Shown here piece by piece: positions 1-10,399 of a stretch of DNA of 64,000 bases (the first letter of the stretch is position 1; each line of letters starts with the position of its first letter). The DNA is taken from NCBI RefSeq assembly GCF_030269925.1, contig NC_085116.1, forward strand, positions 15,128,001 to 15,192,000, written 5' to 3'. A model generated the notes under the pieces. It was not told the origin of the DNA. It saw nothing but the letters and a program-made list of their open reading frames with translations, and ran no database searches. The position numbers were made by a program, and so were the translations under genes. The stretch is from Bombyx mori. Its lineage: Eukaryota; Arthropoda; Insecta; Lepidoptera; Bombycidae.

Positions 1-1823
1 ACGATGTTACTTTGATTATTTACAATGTTCCACAATGTTTGCTGTAACACCACTCTCTGGATCTTTCTGGATCAGTTGATTTTAAGTCCCGTTTGTCTTT
101 TAAAGCAGGAACTAGAGTGGTGAACTCATTGTTGTATTTACTGTCGAGGATGTAGATTCGGCGATGTCTGGGTCACGTCTGTGATAAAGATCCGTGAAGT
201 TATTTTTGCGCGAAAGCGTATCAAAGATCGATCTATTCTGAAAAATATTCGAATTTTTGAAAGTAGACTAAGCATTGGTTTAATGATAAGATTAAATTTT
301 TTAATTTTTAAAAAAATTAATAAATAAGATGCAATCAACTGTCTATTTCATTTAAAATTCTAATCTACAGTAACCGATTTGACAGTTAACTACTCCATTT
401 TATTACAAAACATATTGTAGACAACAAAGAAATACTAATTAAAACTTAAAGCCAACAAATTCATTAGTTGTTGATAGCAATCAATATACTCTGAATACAG
501 CCCAAAAGTTCATATTTCAATAAATGTTCCTCAAACAAAACTGTATGAACGCGAAACCCTTCCCACTTCAAAACAAGTCCCCAAATGAGTGATGTGAAAC
601 GTTGCTATTGGCAACACACGGCTCATTTGCTAGGTATTTCATTACTTCTGTCTGCTACAGAACCCACTTGACAAGGGCCGAACACCAAATCTAGCAACAC
701 ACAGCCGGAAATACAGACAAACCAAATCCAATCTTAGTGCGACGTAAATAAGGAATATGAGAATATCATTCTACAAGTTTGGATAATGAGTTTGAAATTC
801 GTAATTCTGTTTGCGCTTAGCTGATTCTATTTTGAATTTTAATACCGTGTTAATTAGGGTTAAGTTGGCAGAAACTAAAATCTGCAGGAATTTTGAAGGT
901 GTCAGGTAGCGTAAATAATAATACGTTGGTTTGTTTTTGATGTGACCTCAATTTGAAACGTTTAGCGTTAAACAGAGATTAATGGACGAAAAGTTTTGGG
1001 ATTCGTGAAATTTTGTTTTGGGAATTAATTTGTAATAGTTTATTTACTATTAAAAGTTTTTGGGGAAAATTCTGCTGCCGGTAGCTCCAAATATACCTAG
1101 CTAGTTAATTTTATAGTATTCCTTGTTACTGTAAGAGCTTCCGAATTTTTTTGAAACTATTTAAATGTTATTTCGAACCTTTTATAACTTACTTACTTAT
1201 TCATTTTCGAGTTATTTAATGTCAAATGAAATTTTACGTTTCCATGAAAATCTTTTCATGCCTTAATACCTCGCACGACCCTCCCAAATTCAAATTCTTT
1301 ATTCACAATTTCCGAGCAACGATCCGCGAAAAATAGAGATTTCGGTAGCAACAACACCATATTTCATACGTTCATATCCCTATTTCCCGTGTATGACGTA
1401 TTCCCTGCAAAATCAGTACATAACGCCGTGGTTAATCATCTGGAAACTATTTTCTATTCAGGAGCCTGAAATTTTACAGAAAAAAAATCCGGCCTGGGGG
1501 ACCTCCGCTCGAGCATTGCACCGTTTTAAGTAGATCCACGGAGACACCTCGAATTTGGTACGCAACATCATTTATATTTAGGGCTACAGCGTTATTGAGG
1601 ATCAGTTATATTTGGTCACAGGTATAACAGGCGTAGTGTTCGTTCAACCATTCTTTCCGAGTGATTAGACGTGTCATTGCTGTGCTTCTATGAAACGTCA
1701 GATAATGTTCAAAATAAAGTGAATATTAAGTATAGAGAGAGACAGGAGACTGTATTTTGTTAGCGCGAATGACGCAGTATGAGAAGGTAATTTCGAGATT
1801 AAATTGATTAAAAATAAAATGCG
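1..1823. other. unassigned AT-rich DNA
   Basis: I find no convincing coding region, RNA gene or recognisable repeat here. Reading frames are short and lack family resemblance. Confidence 0.5.
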
Positions 1824-2034
1824 TTTTATTAATATTGAGTAGACGGGTGAGCACGGCACACTGAGCTCTTGTGCACCTGCTCTAAAATAGTTATTGGATC
1901 GCAGACAAATGACAAATGAGGTCGAAGTCTCATTGTATAGCGTAGCGGCCTACCCTTTAAAACTGGCACGCGTGACCACTCCACTACTCCGCGGCAAAAA
2001 TAGGCAGAATGGTAATACCTCATCTACTCGTGAG
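1824..2034 (-). repeat. diverged SINE 3' unit
   Basis: On the minus strand this resembles the roughly 240-base SINE 3' unit common in the window. Shared landmarks are the AAATAGGCAGAATGG block and the neighbouring ATTACCATTC/ACCTCATC positions, with many substitutions. It is an old copy. Confidence 0.5.
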
Positions 2035-2039
2035 GGAAT

Positions 2040-2785
2040 ACAACACGCCTTACCAAGAACACGTTGAGATAATCTCTAATATTTTTATAGCTAATGGTAA
2101 TCTTAAACGTTTAAATAGGTATAATTGTAATATAATGACAAAAATAATGACGTGACAGATGTTTTTGTAAAAATAAAAGGCACAGATTTGCAATTTAATT
2201 CAAAATTCGCTTAGTAAACCATTTCTGATCCTATTAAAACTACTTTTACGGTTTAGTCTCGTGTTTTTTATACTCATTATATTACCTATGTATCCGAAAT
2301 TTCGAGTACATGACCACGAAAACTATAAAGTATTTGAAACATCGGAAATATTATATTAACAATTAAAAAGGCGAGACTAAACCGAGCGAGTTTAAAAAAG
2401 GCGAGTGTCAAAAGGAAACGCTAAATCTCTAATCTAATATATGTTTATTCATTAAATTTCTGTTCCTAAAATTAATAGATCGTAATGTCACAAAGAAGTG
2501 TGAGTTTGGAATAACACCACATCGTAATATGAAATCGTTTCAAGTTCTTTCGCTTGAAAATCCCAAGATATATTTCGTCTGATGTTTGCAGCCGACGTCC
2601 GAGATTAAGATGCTTGGCTATGACAGCCCAGAACTAATGCATGCGGTTTATCATACATAATATCGTGATTTTCTTACGCTATTCTTATTACTTTGTTTGC
2701 GAATACAATGTTATGATAATACACATATTGATTGATATGCATGAAGTGCATGCATGAAGTGCATATCGATACGTGTATAGATAGA
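2040..2785. other. unassigned DNA
   Basis: No gene or classifiable repeat is seen. A short direct repeat (GCATGAAGTGCAT) lies near 2738-2764, just before the Helitron. Confidence 0.5.
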
Positions 2786-3613
2786 CTAGCTTTTGCCCGC
2801 GACTTCGGCCGCGTGGAATAGTTACTTTGGCATAATGCTAAATTTTACCGGCCTCTTCATTTACGTAGAAAGTGAAAATATTTTTGAATAATAGAATGTT
2901 AAGGAGTTATTTAAGGTACTTAAATCACGCTTTTTAAACGACTCCAAAAGAGGAAGTTATCAATTCGACCATAATTTTTTATCTATGTAGGTATGTTCAT
3001 CGATTTCTCGAGAATGCTTGAACCGATTCTGATAATTCTTTTTTTTTTGTTCGAATGGGTAGACTTCCCTGTTTACATCAAGATCTGATGATGGGATCCT
3101 GGAGAAATCCAAAAAATCTATAATTGTCAAAGCGTATCTTGAAGTGATTTGGATGCTTCAATGTTGTAATGAATAACGTATTTATTTGGATAGGGATTAA
3201 TATCATCTTTATAAAAACACCTTCACAACAAATGCTTTTTTTAGAACAAATTTGTTTAACATAAAAAACGTTATAGTGAGCCAACCTTAACATATAGACA
3301 TATGCTGTCGCGGACTTGTTTTTAGATCTTTTAAACAGGAACAATTCTTTCATACATTACTTTAGCGAAACTTTAACCGTTTCCGCAGCGCATGCAGCGG
3401 AAGCTCTCAAAAGGAAAACAAAACCCGATTTTGAAACATCCTTTATCGGTGCTCCGCTTGTATTGGTCTTAGCGTGATGTTACATAGCATATAGCCTTCT
3501 TCGATAAATGGGCTATCTAACACTGAAATAATTTTTCAAATCAGACCAGTAGTTCCTGAGATTACCGCGTTCAAACAAACAAACTCTTCAGCTTTATAAT
3601 ATTAAAGTATAGA
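2786..3613 (-). mobile_element. non-autonomous Helitron, 828 bp, apparently complete
   Basis: Read on the minus strand it begins TCTATAC at 3613 and ends in a small GC-rich hairpin followed by CTAG (2789-2786). It sits between an A and a T, the Helitron insertion signature. The start (TATTATAAAGCTGAAGAG), an internal block with CGGAGCACCGATAAAG, and the end (GTCGCGGGCAAAAGCTAG) recur in other copies in this window. No Rep/helicase coding is visible, so it would depend on a helper. Family assignment is from the termini and from memory of lepidopteran Helitrons. Confidence 0.8.
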
Positions 3614-3681
3614 TTAGTAATTAGAATAGATAGTAAGTATAGGTATGAAATTATAATTGAAAAAATAATATTAAATTATAA

Positions 3682-4135
3682 TATCAAGAAATTATAAAAC
3701 TCTCACTAAGCACACAGAGAGAACGACACGGGTAACTCTTAAACTGGTATAATGCAACATACTGGTAGCACCTCTTGTGAGTCCGCACGGGTAGGTAGCA
3801 CCGCCCTGCCTATTTCTGTCGTGAAGCAGTAATGCGTTTCGGTTTGAAGGGTGAGGCAGCCGTTGTAACTATACTGAGACCTTAGAACTTATATCTCAAG
3901 GTGGGTGGTGGCATTTACGTTATAGATGTCTACGGGCTCCGGTAACCACTTAACACCAGGTGGGCCGTGAGCTCGTCCATCCAACTAGGCAATAAAAACT
4001 TATTTTTTTAAATTAAAAAATGCAATTTGTATTTGATGATCCAAACAGGGTTTTATAGTTTTATTTCGTTAATTTTGTAGATATTTGAATCGAATCTTAT
4101 TACGGACGAATAGGATATTTGGCGGACTGTATTTT
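3682..4135 (+). repeat. local repeat unit with embedded SINE 3' unit, copy A
   Basis: The order is a 75-base lead (AAATTATAAAACTCTCACTA...), a SINE 3' unit (3761-3999) and a 125-base trailer ending near GATATTTGGCGGACTGTA. The trailer recurs at 6012-6138 after another SINE 3' unit, and the lead recurs at 6465-6537 before a third. The lead matches one terminus of the MITE-like element at 6339-6501. Confidence 0.65.
3761..3999 (+). repeat. SINE 3' unit (Bm1-type tail)
   Basis: It begins ACTGGTAGCACCTC and ends in GGCAATAAAAA. It matches the second half of the full SINE at 46469-46911 and has no tRNA head. Confidence 0.85.
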
Positions 4136-5093
4136 AATGTCATAGATAACCCTAGTTGTGGAAGGATTTCAGAATTTATTGTACTGTAGGTACTTGTATT
4201 ATAAAATAGTTGACTGGTACCACTATCCCGCTCATTTCTGCAGTAAAGCAGTCATTAGAACTAATTATTTATAATGTATCCTCTATATATCGAAAAGTCT
4301 GTGTATGTTCGTATATTTCTTTTAGACTTCGAAACCTTTGGACCAATTGCGATGAATTTTTCAGAAAATCTAGAGAGCAGTCTAGCATTTCTCAGGGTCT
4401 GATTAATGCAACCACAAAGGCGTTTTGACTTAGCCATTTCTATAGACTTCGGTAATCGGTTAAAAGGACCAATTCGAGTATTTTTTGAAGTGAAAACTTC
4501 TTTAGAATCGTTGTGATGCAAACCGGATGCAACGGAAAAAACGACAGGTAAGAGACACCAGCAAAGAATGAGACAGAAATATACATACTATTTAATACAG
4601 CGCCATCTGTGAGATTTTTTAATACTAACGTGTGTATGAAAGCTCTTGTAGTGAATTTTAATTTAGGATTATACGTGAAATTAAAATATCAATTCACAGA
4701 GGGCGCTACCATACAATTATTTACTAATGACAAAATTTTACATATACTTAAGACGTTTAGGATAATTGTATTTTAATTTTGGAAGGTTTCACTTCTACCA
4801 CGTGTGAATTGCACACATGTTTTTTTTTTTTAATTTTAACAACTACAAACTGCTTTACGAACAATCAATATTGATCGAACCATCTGGCCGTGACAAGCTA
4901 AGTTAGATCCGATAAGAAAATCAATATCAAAGAAGAGACCTTGACTAGATAATGACATAAGAGAAATTACAGTAACCGCTACAGCTGATAATGATGGCGA
5001 TCCGTCGATCTAAAATTGCAGAATCACGCCAGTATATATGTACATATTTTTTGAAATACGTATAGAAGAGACGAATGATAAGAACTGATGACG
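4136..5093. other. mostly unassigned DNA
   Basis: A short SINE 3' unit scrap lies at about 4214-4250 (TTTCTGCAGTAAAGCAGT). The rest has no coding signal. A T-run sits near 4820-4832. Confidence 0.4.
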
Positions 5094-5255
5094 TATAGAG
5101 TGCATGTGACTAGGAGATGTATGGAAACGGTAGTGCAAGGTAGAGGGGGAAGAGGTCGGCCGAAGAAGATATGGATGGATGGAGGAGTGAGTGTTGAGAT
5201 AACGGCTGATAGAAGAAAATGGAATAAAAAAATTCGCTGTGCCGACCCCACCTAG
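5094..5255 (+). pseudogene. RTE-like LINE reverse-transcriptase C-terminus, 5'-truncated
   Basis: Fifty-four codons read through to TAG with the motifs GRGRPKKIWMDG, ITADRRKW and a final RCADPT. That is the typical end of an RTE-type LINE reverse-transcriptase ORF in insects. No start codon, polymerase core or endonuclease is present, so this is the usual dead-on-arrival 5'-truncated copy. Related tails lie at 18811-18975 (minus), 26115-26230 (plus) and 58809-59120 (minus). Clade assignment is from memory. Confidence 0.65.
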
Positions 5256-5485
5256 TGGGATAAGGTGGAGACAAAGAAAATTTTTTGGAACACGTATGAC
5301 GTGCCGCCTTGACGCGTCAAGCAAATGGAAATTTTGTGGGAATCGAGAAACATTAGATAAGCGTTCACTTGTCCTTTACAATGAAATCGATCCTTCAACG
5401 TTTCAGCTTTTTAGATTTAAAGCTTAGATTTTTTTTTGGTTTAAAGTAAATTCAGTACCATCGTTCTCAGGCAACTCGTAGACAA

Positions 5486-5599
5486 CGGTAGGCAGCGGCT
5501 TGGCTCTGCTCCTGGCATTGCTGACGTCCATGGGCGACGGTAACCACTCACCATTATGTGGGCCGTATACTCGTCTGCCTACAAGGGCAATAAAAAAAA
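5486..5599 (+). repeat. CR1/jockey-like LINE 3' tail
   Basis: It contains GGTAGGCAGCGGCTTGGCTC and GGGCGACGGTAACCACTC and ends GGGCAATAAAAAA. It matches the 3' end of the LINE at 30580-31189. No coding is retained. Confidence 0.8.
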
Positions 5600-5756
5600 T
5601 GATACTCTCGGATTTTTTTATTAGATTTCAAGAACCATTATCAAGACATGTTCGTAAGAACTCAAAATTAAAATTGGTTACATTGTACAAACGACTTTTC
5701 AATGTTAAGGTACGTTTCTATTTTCTAAGAAAAATGAAACTTTATTATTACTTTAT

Positions 5757-6000
5757 TACGGGTGGTAGGACCTCTTGGGAGTTCGCACGGGTAGGTACCA
5801 CCACCCCGCCTATTTCCGCCGTGAAGCAGTAATGCGTTTCGGTTCGAAGAGTGGGGGTAGCCGTTGTAACTATACTGAGACCTTAGAACTTATATCTCGA
5901 GGTGGGTGGCGCATTTACGTTGTAGATGTCTATAGGCTCCAGTAACCACTTAACACCAGGTGGGCTGTGAGCTCGTCCACCCAACTAGGCAATAAAAACT
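5757..6000 (+). repeat. SINE 3' unit
   Basis: It starts GGGTGGTAGGACCTC and ends GGCAATAAAAACT. It is a tail-only copy. Confidence 0.85.
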
Positions 6001-6011
6001 AAAAATAATAA

Positions 6012-6138
6012 TTAAAAAATGCAATTTGTATTTAATTTTGATGATCCAAACAGGGTTTTGTAGTTTTATTTCGTTATTTTTGTAGATATTTGAATAGAAT
6101 CTTATTACGGACGAATAGGATATTTGGCGGACTGTACC
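6012..6138 (+). repeat. local repeat trailer, copy B
   Basis: This is a near match to 4018-4135: AAAAAATGCAATTTGTATTT, then GATGATCCAAACAGGGTTTT, then GGATATTTGGCGGACTGTA. It carries a six-base insertion (AATTTT) relative to copy A. Confidence 0.75.
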
Positions 6139-6338
6139 GTTTTCTTTATCTAGTACTACAACTATTATCTACTACGATAATATTTGTGTGACTGACACTC
6201 TCTCACGCAAAAATGGTTAAACTTACTTGGTTGAAAATTAATAGAAAGGCAATTTACAACCTAGGTATAAATACGCCGGGGTATCCGATGGCGTATGATT
6301 TTACGTACCAGGCGATAATTATAATATATGGATCAGAT

Positions 6339-6501
6339 CAGTGTGCTTAGTGCGAGTTTTTTAATTTAAAAAACATGAAAATTGTTTGGAGTTGGAACAG
6401 CTTTCCTTCGTTTGCCGCTAGGGCCGTTGTTCCAACTCCATACAAATTGGAGTTAGCTTTTACGCTATCAAGAAATTATAAAACTTGCACTAAGCATACA
6501 G
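6339..6501. mobile_element. MITE-like element with terminal inverted repeats
   Basis: The left end GTGTGCTTAGTGCGAGTTTT (6341-6360) is mirrored on the right by AAAACTTGCACTAAGCATAC. Inside is a second inverted pair, GGAGTTGGAAC (6388-6398) and GTTCCAACTCC (6429-6439). There is no coding capacity. Its right terminus also appears at 3682-3757. Confidence 0.6.
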
Positions 6502-6537
6502 AGAGAACGACGCGGACAACTCTTAAGCTGGTATAAT

Positions 6538-6713
6538 GTTGTGAAGCAGTAATGCGTTTCGGTTTGAAGGGTGGGGCAGCCATTGTAACTAGATGGAGAC
6601 CTTAGAACTCATATTTCAGGGTGGGTGGCAGCATTTGCGCTGTCGATGTCTATGGGCTCCGGTAACCACTTAATATCAAGTGGGCCGTGAGCTACCTATA
6701 AATGCAATAAAAA
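6538..6713 (+). repeat. SINE 3' unit, truncated
   Basis: It starts inside the unit at TGTGAAGCAGTAATGCGTTT and ends TGCAATAAAAAAC. It abuts the lead sequence shared with copy A. Confidence 0.8.
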
Positions 6714-6813
6714 ACATTATTTTTGAATTGCAAATTCTTTAGATTGAAATCTTGAGACACGTTTCGTTCATTATGGTGACAAGTATCTGGAATTCGGGCA
6801 TCGGTTTCTAGAT

Positions 6814-6930
6814 GCGGTAGGCAGCGGCTTGGCTCTGCCCCTGGCATTGCTGAAGTCCATGAGCGACGGTAACCACTCACCATCAGGTGGGCCGTATGCT
6901 CGTCTGCATACAAAGACAATAAAAAAAATT
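6814..6930 (+). repeat. CR1/jockey-like LINE 3' tail
   Basis: GCGGTAGGCAGCGGCTTGG through GACAATAAAAAAAATT. Same tail as at 5486 and 31050. Confidence 0.8.
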
Positions 6931-7718
6931 AAAAAAAAAAAGAATCACCTTAACCAACACCACACCACAACCACTTTTACTTGAACCTATCGTTTAAGTA
7001 CTACATAATGTTCTATAGTCATGTCACTTTAATTTTTGTTTTTTGTCTAATGTCTTTTACACTGTTCATCTATTTTATATCAACTGTACGAAACGTAAAA
7101 GCCCTTTGTAAAGTCTAAACAAAGGTCGTCCAGTAAAGCAGGCCCAGCTTGGCTAGTACAAAATATTGGACAGTCAAATTCAATTATAATTCCCAGTTAG
7201 AACGTTAGACAAAGCAAATAATCTATTTTATGACATTTGACTGACGGTAAGATAAGATATTTTTTATCGTGCGGGTTCATTGGTGCATATTCATGCAGCT
7301 TAAAGAAAATCCGACGTAGGCCTTTGTAAAAATAGTTATATTTCTCAAGTGGGTTCAATAACTGATATTGTGGATTCGTTTCGCGAAATGCGTGCAAACA
7401 AGCATAGATATCAATGATATAATGATTGTTTAGTGCGTCATTTTTTGCCAAGATTCTTTCAAGACATTCTTTATAGTTTTATCTCAGGAGATGAGCTTAC
7501 GACCCATCTCTGGGGTAAATCAAAGGTAAAATCTTCCACCGGGATTTTAATGCACAGCAGACTGGTAGTATCTTGTAAATGTCGTTATGGATTTTAAGTT
7601 ATTACCAAATGTCTTTTAACTGTGATAGCTCAATAATACCGAGCAAATAGACTTCACAATGGGGATATGACCAAAAAAATGGTCAAAAACGCAGTTGTAT
7701 TGAATAAAGGCAATCACA

Positions 7719-7721
<3 letters not shown>
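6931..7721. other. unassigned DNA
   Basis: No gene or known repeat is recognised. The longest frame (minus strand, 7197-7451, 84 codons) has no family hallmark. Confidence 0.4.
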
Positions 7722-7815
<94 letters not shown>

Positions 7816-8243
7816 TGCTTAGATGGGTGGACGAGCTCACAGCCCACCTGTTGTTAAGTGGTTACTGGAGCCCATAGACATCTACAACGTAAATGCGCCA
7901 CCCACCTTGAGATATAAGTTGTAAGGTCTCAGTATAGTTACAACGGCTGCCCCACCCTTCAAACCGAAACGCATTACTGCTTCACGGCAGAAATAGGCAG
8001 GGCGGTGGTACCTACCCGTGCGGACTCACAAGAGGTCCTACCACCAGTAATTACGCAAATTATAATTTTGCGGGTTTCAATTTTATTACACGATGTTATT
8101 CCTTCACCGTGGAAGTCAATCGTGAACATATGTTGAGTACATATTTCATTAGAAAAATTGGTACCCGCCTGAGATTCGAACACCGGCGCATCGCTCAACA
8201 CGAATGCACCGGACGTCTTATCCCTTAGGCCACGACGACTTCT
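7722..8243 (-). repeat. full tRNA-headed SINE with a 92-base poly(A) tail
   Basis: Read on the minus strand: a tRNA-like head with an A-box-like segment (GGCCTAAGGGATAAGACG) and B-box (GGTGTTCGAATCTC, near 8170-8184), a linker (GAAGTCAATCGTGAACATATG region), the 3' unit, then an uninterrupted A tract (plus-strand T run 7722-7813). RNA polymerase III would start at the head; mobilisation would need LINE enzymes. The tail is far longer than in the other copies, which suggests a recent insertion or replication or assembly expansion. Confidence 0.85.
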
Positions 8244-8375
8244 AAACTGTTAGATAGCCCATATATTGAAGAGGGCTATAGGCTATATAACATCACGCTA
8301 AGGCCAATACAAACGGAGCACCAATAAAGAATGTTTCAAAATCGGGGTTTTTCCCTTTGGAGAGCTTCCGCTGCG

Positions 8376-9460
8376 TTTTTTTTATGATTGAAGGATTACT
8401 GGTGGCCCGGAGGCCTTTCCAGTTTCACTAGGACAGGTGGGCGAGCAAAGGCTCAGCCAGGAGGGGTGGGATTTGCTAACAGTTACCCGAGCGCCTCCGA
8501 AGGAGACCTAACAGCTCAAGAGCAGCTGCTTCGCGAATGAATCTACTACCGGATCGGAATCACGACCCGCTGAGAAGATCCGGCGAGAAACTCAGCGAGC
8601 TGATGCATGGGTTAGGTTGCACGGCGAACTCTTTGTCGAGTTCGACGAGTACGGTTACCGGGGTCCCTAGTGTTAGCCTGCTCCTAGTGTTAGAGCTAAA
8701 GGCGTCTAATGCAAAGGTTATTGGATCTGATGGATCCGTAAGGACGTGTCTAGGGCGTCGACGGTGACTGGCTCCTGCGTGATCAAGATTCGGGGAGTAG
8801 TCAGCGGCGGCAACGATAAGGCGATTATCATGACGCATAGCCTTATCGAAGTACCGTTCCGACGCTGACTTCATGTATTTCTGGATAGATTCGAGGCCCA
8901 GGTCGTCGTGTAGGTCAACGTTCCTCACGAACCACGGAGCTCCAACGGCTAAGCTGCAAAAGCGGGATTGTAGAGATTGGAGGGTGTCTATGTGTGTGCG
9001 GGCCGCGTGAGCGAACACTACACTCGCGTAAGTCATGACGGGCCTTATGCAAGTTTTGTAAAGTGTCACCTTGTTCCAAAGGGACATTTTACTCCGCTTA
9101 CAGATCATGGGGTAGAGTCTACCGAGAATAAACGCGGCACGGTCACGGACTGATTTTATATGCGGGCGGAATGTCATCGATGCATCCAGGGTAACGCCCA
9201 GGTACTTGACCTTCCTGGCTCAGGGTATGGGTTGTCTAAAGAGAGTAATCGGGGGTGTGAGATTTCTCCTCCTAATCCGGGAGGAAATCCGTGTGGAGCT
9301 TCCCCTCTGAAATAGCACCGCAGTACTTTTCCCTGGGTTGATGTCTATGCGCCATTTTCGGAACCACTGTCCTAGGGCTAGGGCTGCGCTCTGAAGCTTC
9401 TTCGCGATTAGGGACTTGTTTCTACTGGAATAGTAAACAGTCGTGTCGTCGGCGAATACT
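8376..9460 (-). mobile_element. jockey-clade LINE (BMC1-like), 5'-truncated, with target-site duplication
   Basis: The insertion is flanked by CTTCCGCTGCG at 8365-8375 and 9461-9471, the target being Helitron sequence. The element's 3' end on the minus strand is an A tract (plus-strand T's 8376-8383). It carries the end of a reverse transcriptase and a roughly 180-base 3' UTR whose pieces recur at 24295-24436 and 56100-56283. The BMC1 name is a recollection; jockey-type RT is supported by the protein. Confidence 0.85.
8560..9460 (-). pseudogene. jockey-type reverse-transcriptase C-terminal half, broken
   Basis: Frame order on the minus strand: the RT catalytic motif FADDTTVYYS right at the truncation point, then GKSTAVLFQRG, VKYLGVTLDASMTFRP, CIRPVMTYASVVFAHAARTH, PWFVRNVDLHDDLGL and RRRPRHVLTDPSDP. 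An in-frame TGA at 9220-9222 (probably a lost tryptophan codon) interrupts it, and the C-terminus shifts frame relative to the copy at 55550-56283 after SNTRSRL. It would have copied element RNA into DNA at the nick site; this copy cannot. Confidence 0.85.
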
Positions 9461-10234
9461 TCCGCTGCGTGCGCTGCGGAAAAGGTTAAAGTTTCGCTAA
9501 AATACAGCGACAGCATATGTCTATATTTTAAGGTTGGCTCACTATAACGTTTTTTATGCTAACCAAATTTCTAAAACAAAGCATTATTTGTGAAGGTGTT
9601 TTTATAAAGATGATATTAATCCCTATCCAAATAAATACGTTATTCATTACAACATTGATACAACCAAATCACTTCAAGATAGGCTTTGACAATTATAGAT
9701 CTTCCTAGATTTCTCAAGGATCCCATCATCAGATCTTGATGATTACAGAATCATTTGGGAGGTCTACGCTTTCGAACAAAAAAAAGAAAATAGAATTATC
9801 AAAATCGATTCAAGCATTATCGAGAAATCGGTGAACATAAATAGATATTTTTTTTTGTCGAATTGATAACTTCTTCTTTTGAAGTCGGTTAAAAAGCGTG
9901 GTTTTGGTACCTTAAATAGCTCCTTAACATTCTATTATTAAAAATTTTTTTCACTTTCTACGTAATTGAAGAGGTGGGTAAAATTTAGCGTTATGCCAAA
10001 GTAACTATTCCACGCGGACGATGTCGCGGGCAAAAGCTATAAAACAATAAAAACGTATTATTAGACAAAAACAAATCGTACTACGTAATATTCAAGCTCT
10101 CTTCAAATAAGACTGCTTCTCGACTAAAGTGATAGTCTTTTTGGGGCGTGATTCAGAGTTTTGATGGTTTCCTTTTGAAAATAACCAAAATCCATTGATT
10201 TGATTTCTGAGTTCTAAGCGTTGGAACGTCTGGA

Positions 10235-10381
10235 AGACGTAGCGTCGGTAGGCCTCCTACAAGATGGGCCGACGATCTATTGAGATTCGCGGGGATCCGC
10301 TGGATGCAGGCAGCGCAGGACCGGTCTTTGTGGCGAGGCTTGGGGAGGGCTATGTCCAGCAGCGGACGTCCATGGGCATAA
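10235..10381 (+). pseudogene. LINE reverse-transcriptase C-terminus fragment
   Basis: Forty-nine codons to TAA with GRPPTRWADDL, IRWMQAAQDRSLWRGLG and a GRPWA end. This tail is common in lepidopteran LINEs, RTE-like by my recollection. There is no upstream polymerase core and no poly(A). It is probably very old. Confidence 0.55.
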
Positions 10382-10399
10382 GAAGATAAGAAGCGTTCG

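Larger units (their letters stand above)
8244..10040 (+). mobile_element. Helitron remnant, interrupted by a jockey LINE
   Basis: It has the same family body as 2786-3613, in plus orientation: TAGATAGCCCAT, GGAGCACCAATAAAGAATG, then after the LINE TTAAGGTTGGCTCACTATAA, ending in GTCGCGGGCAAAAGCTAT. The 5' terminus is missing; the SINE abuts instead. The final CTAG has become CTAT. The LINE occupies 8376-9460. Confidence 0.75.

Noticed and set aside
5500..5832. 110-codon plus-strand frame
   Set aside because: It spans a LINE tail and the start of a SINE unit; it is repeat-derived.
7616..7840. Poly-lysine open frame on the minus strand
   Set aside because: It is a translation of the SINE's poly(A) tail.
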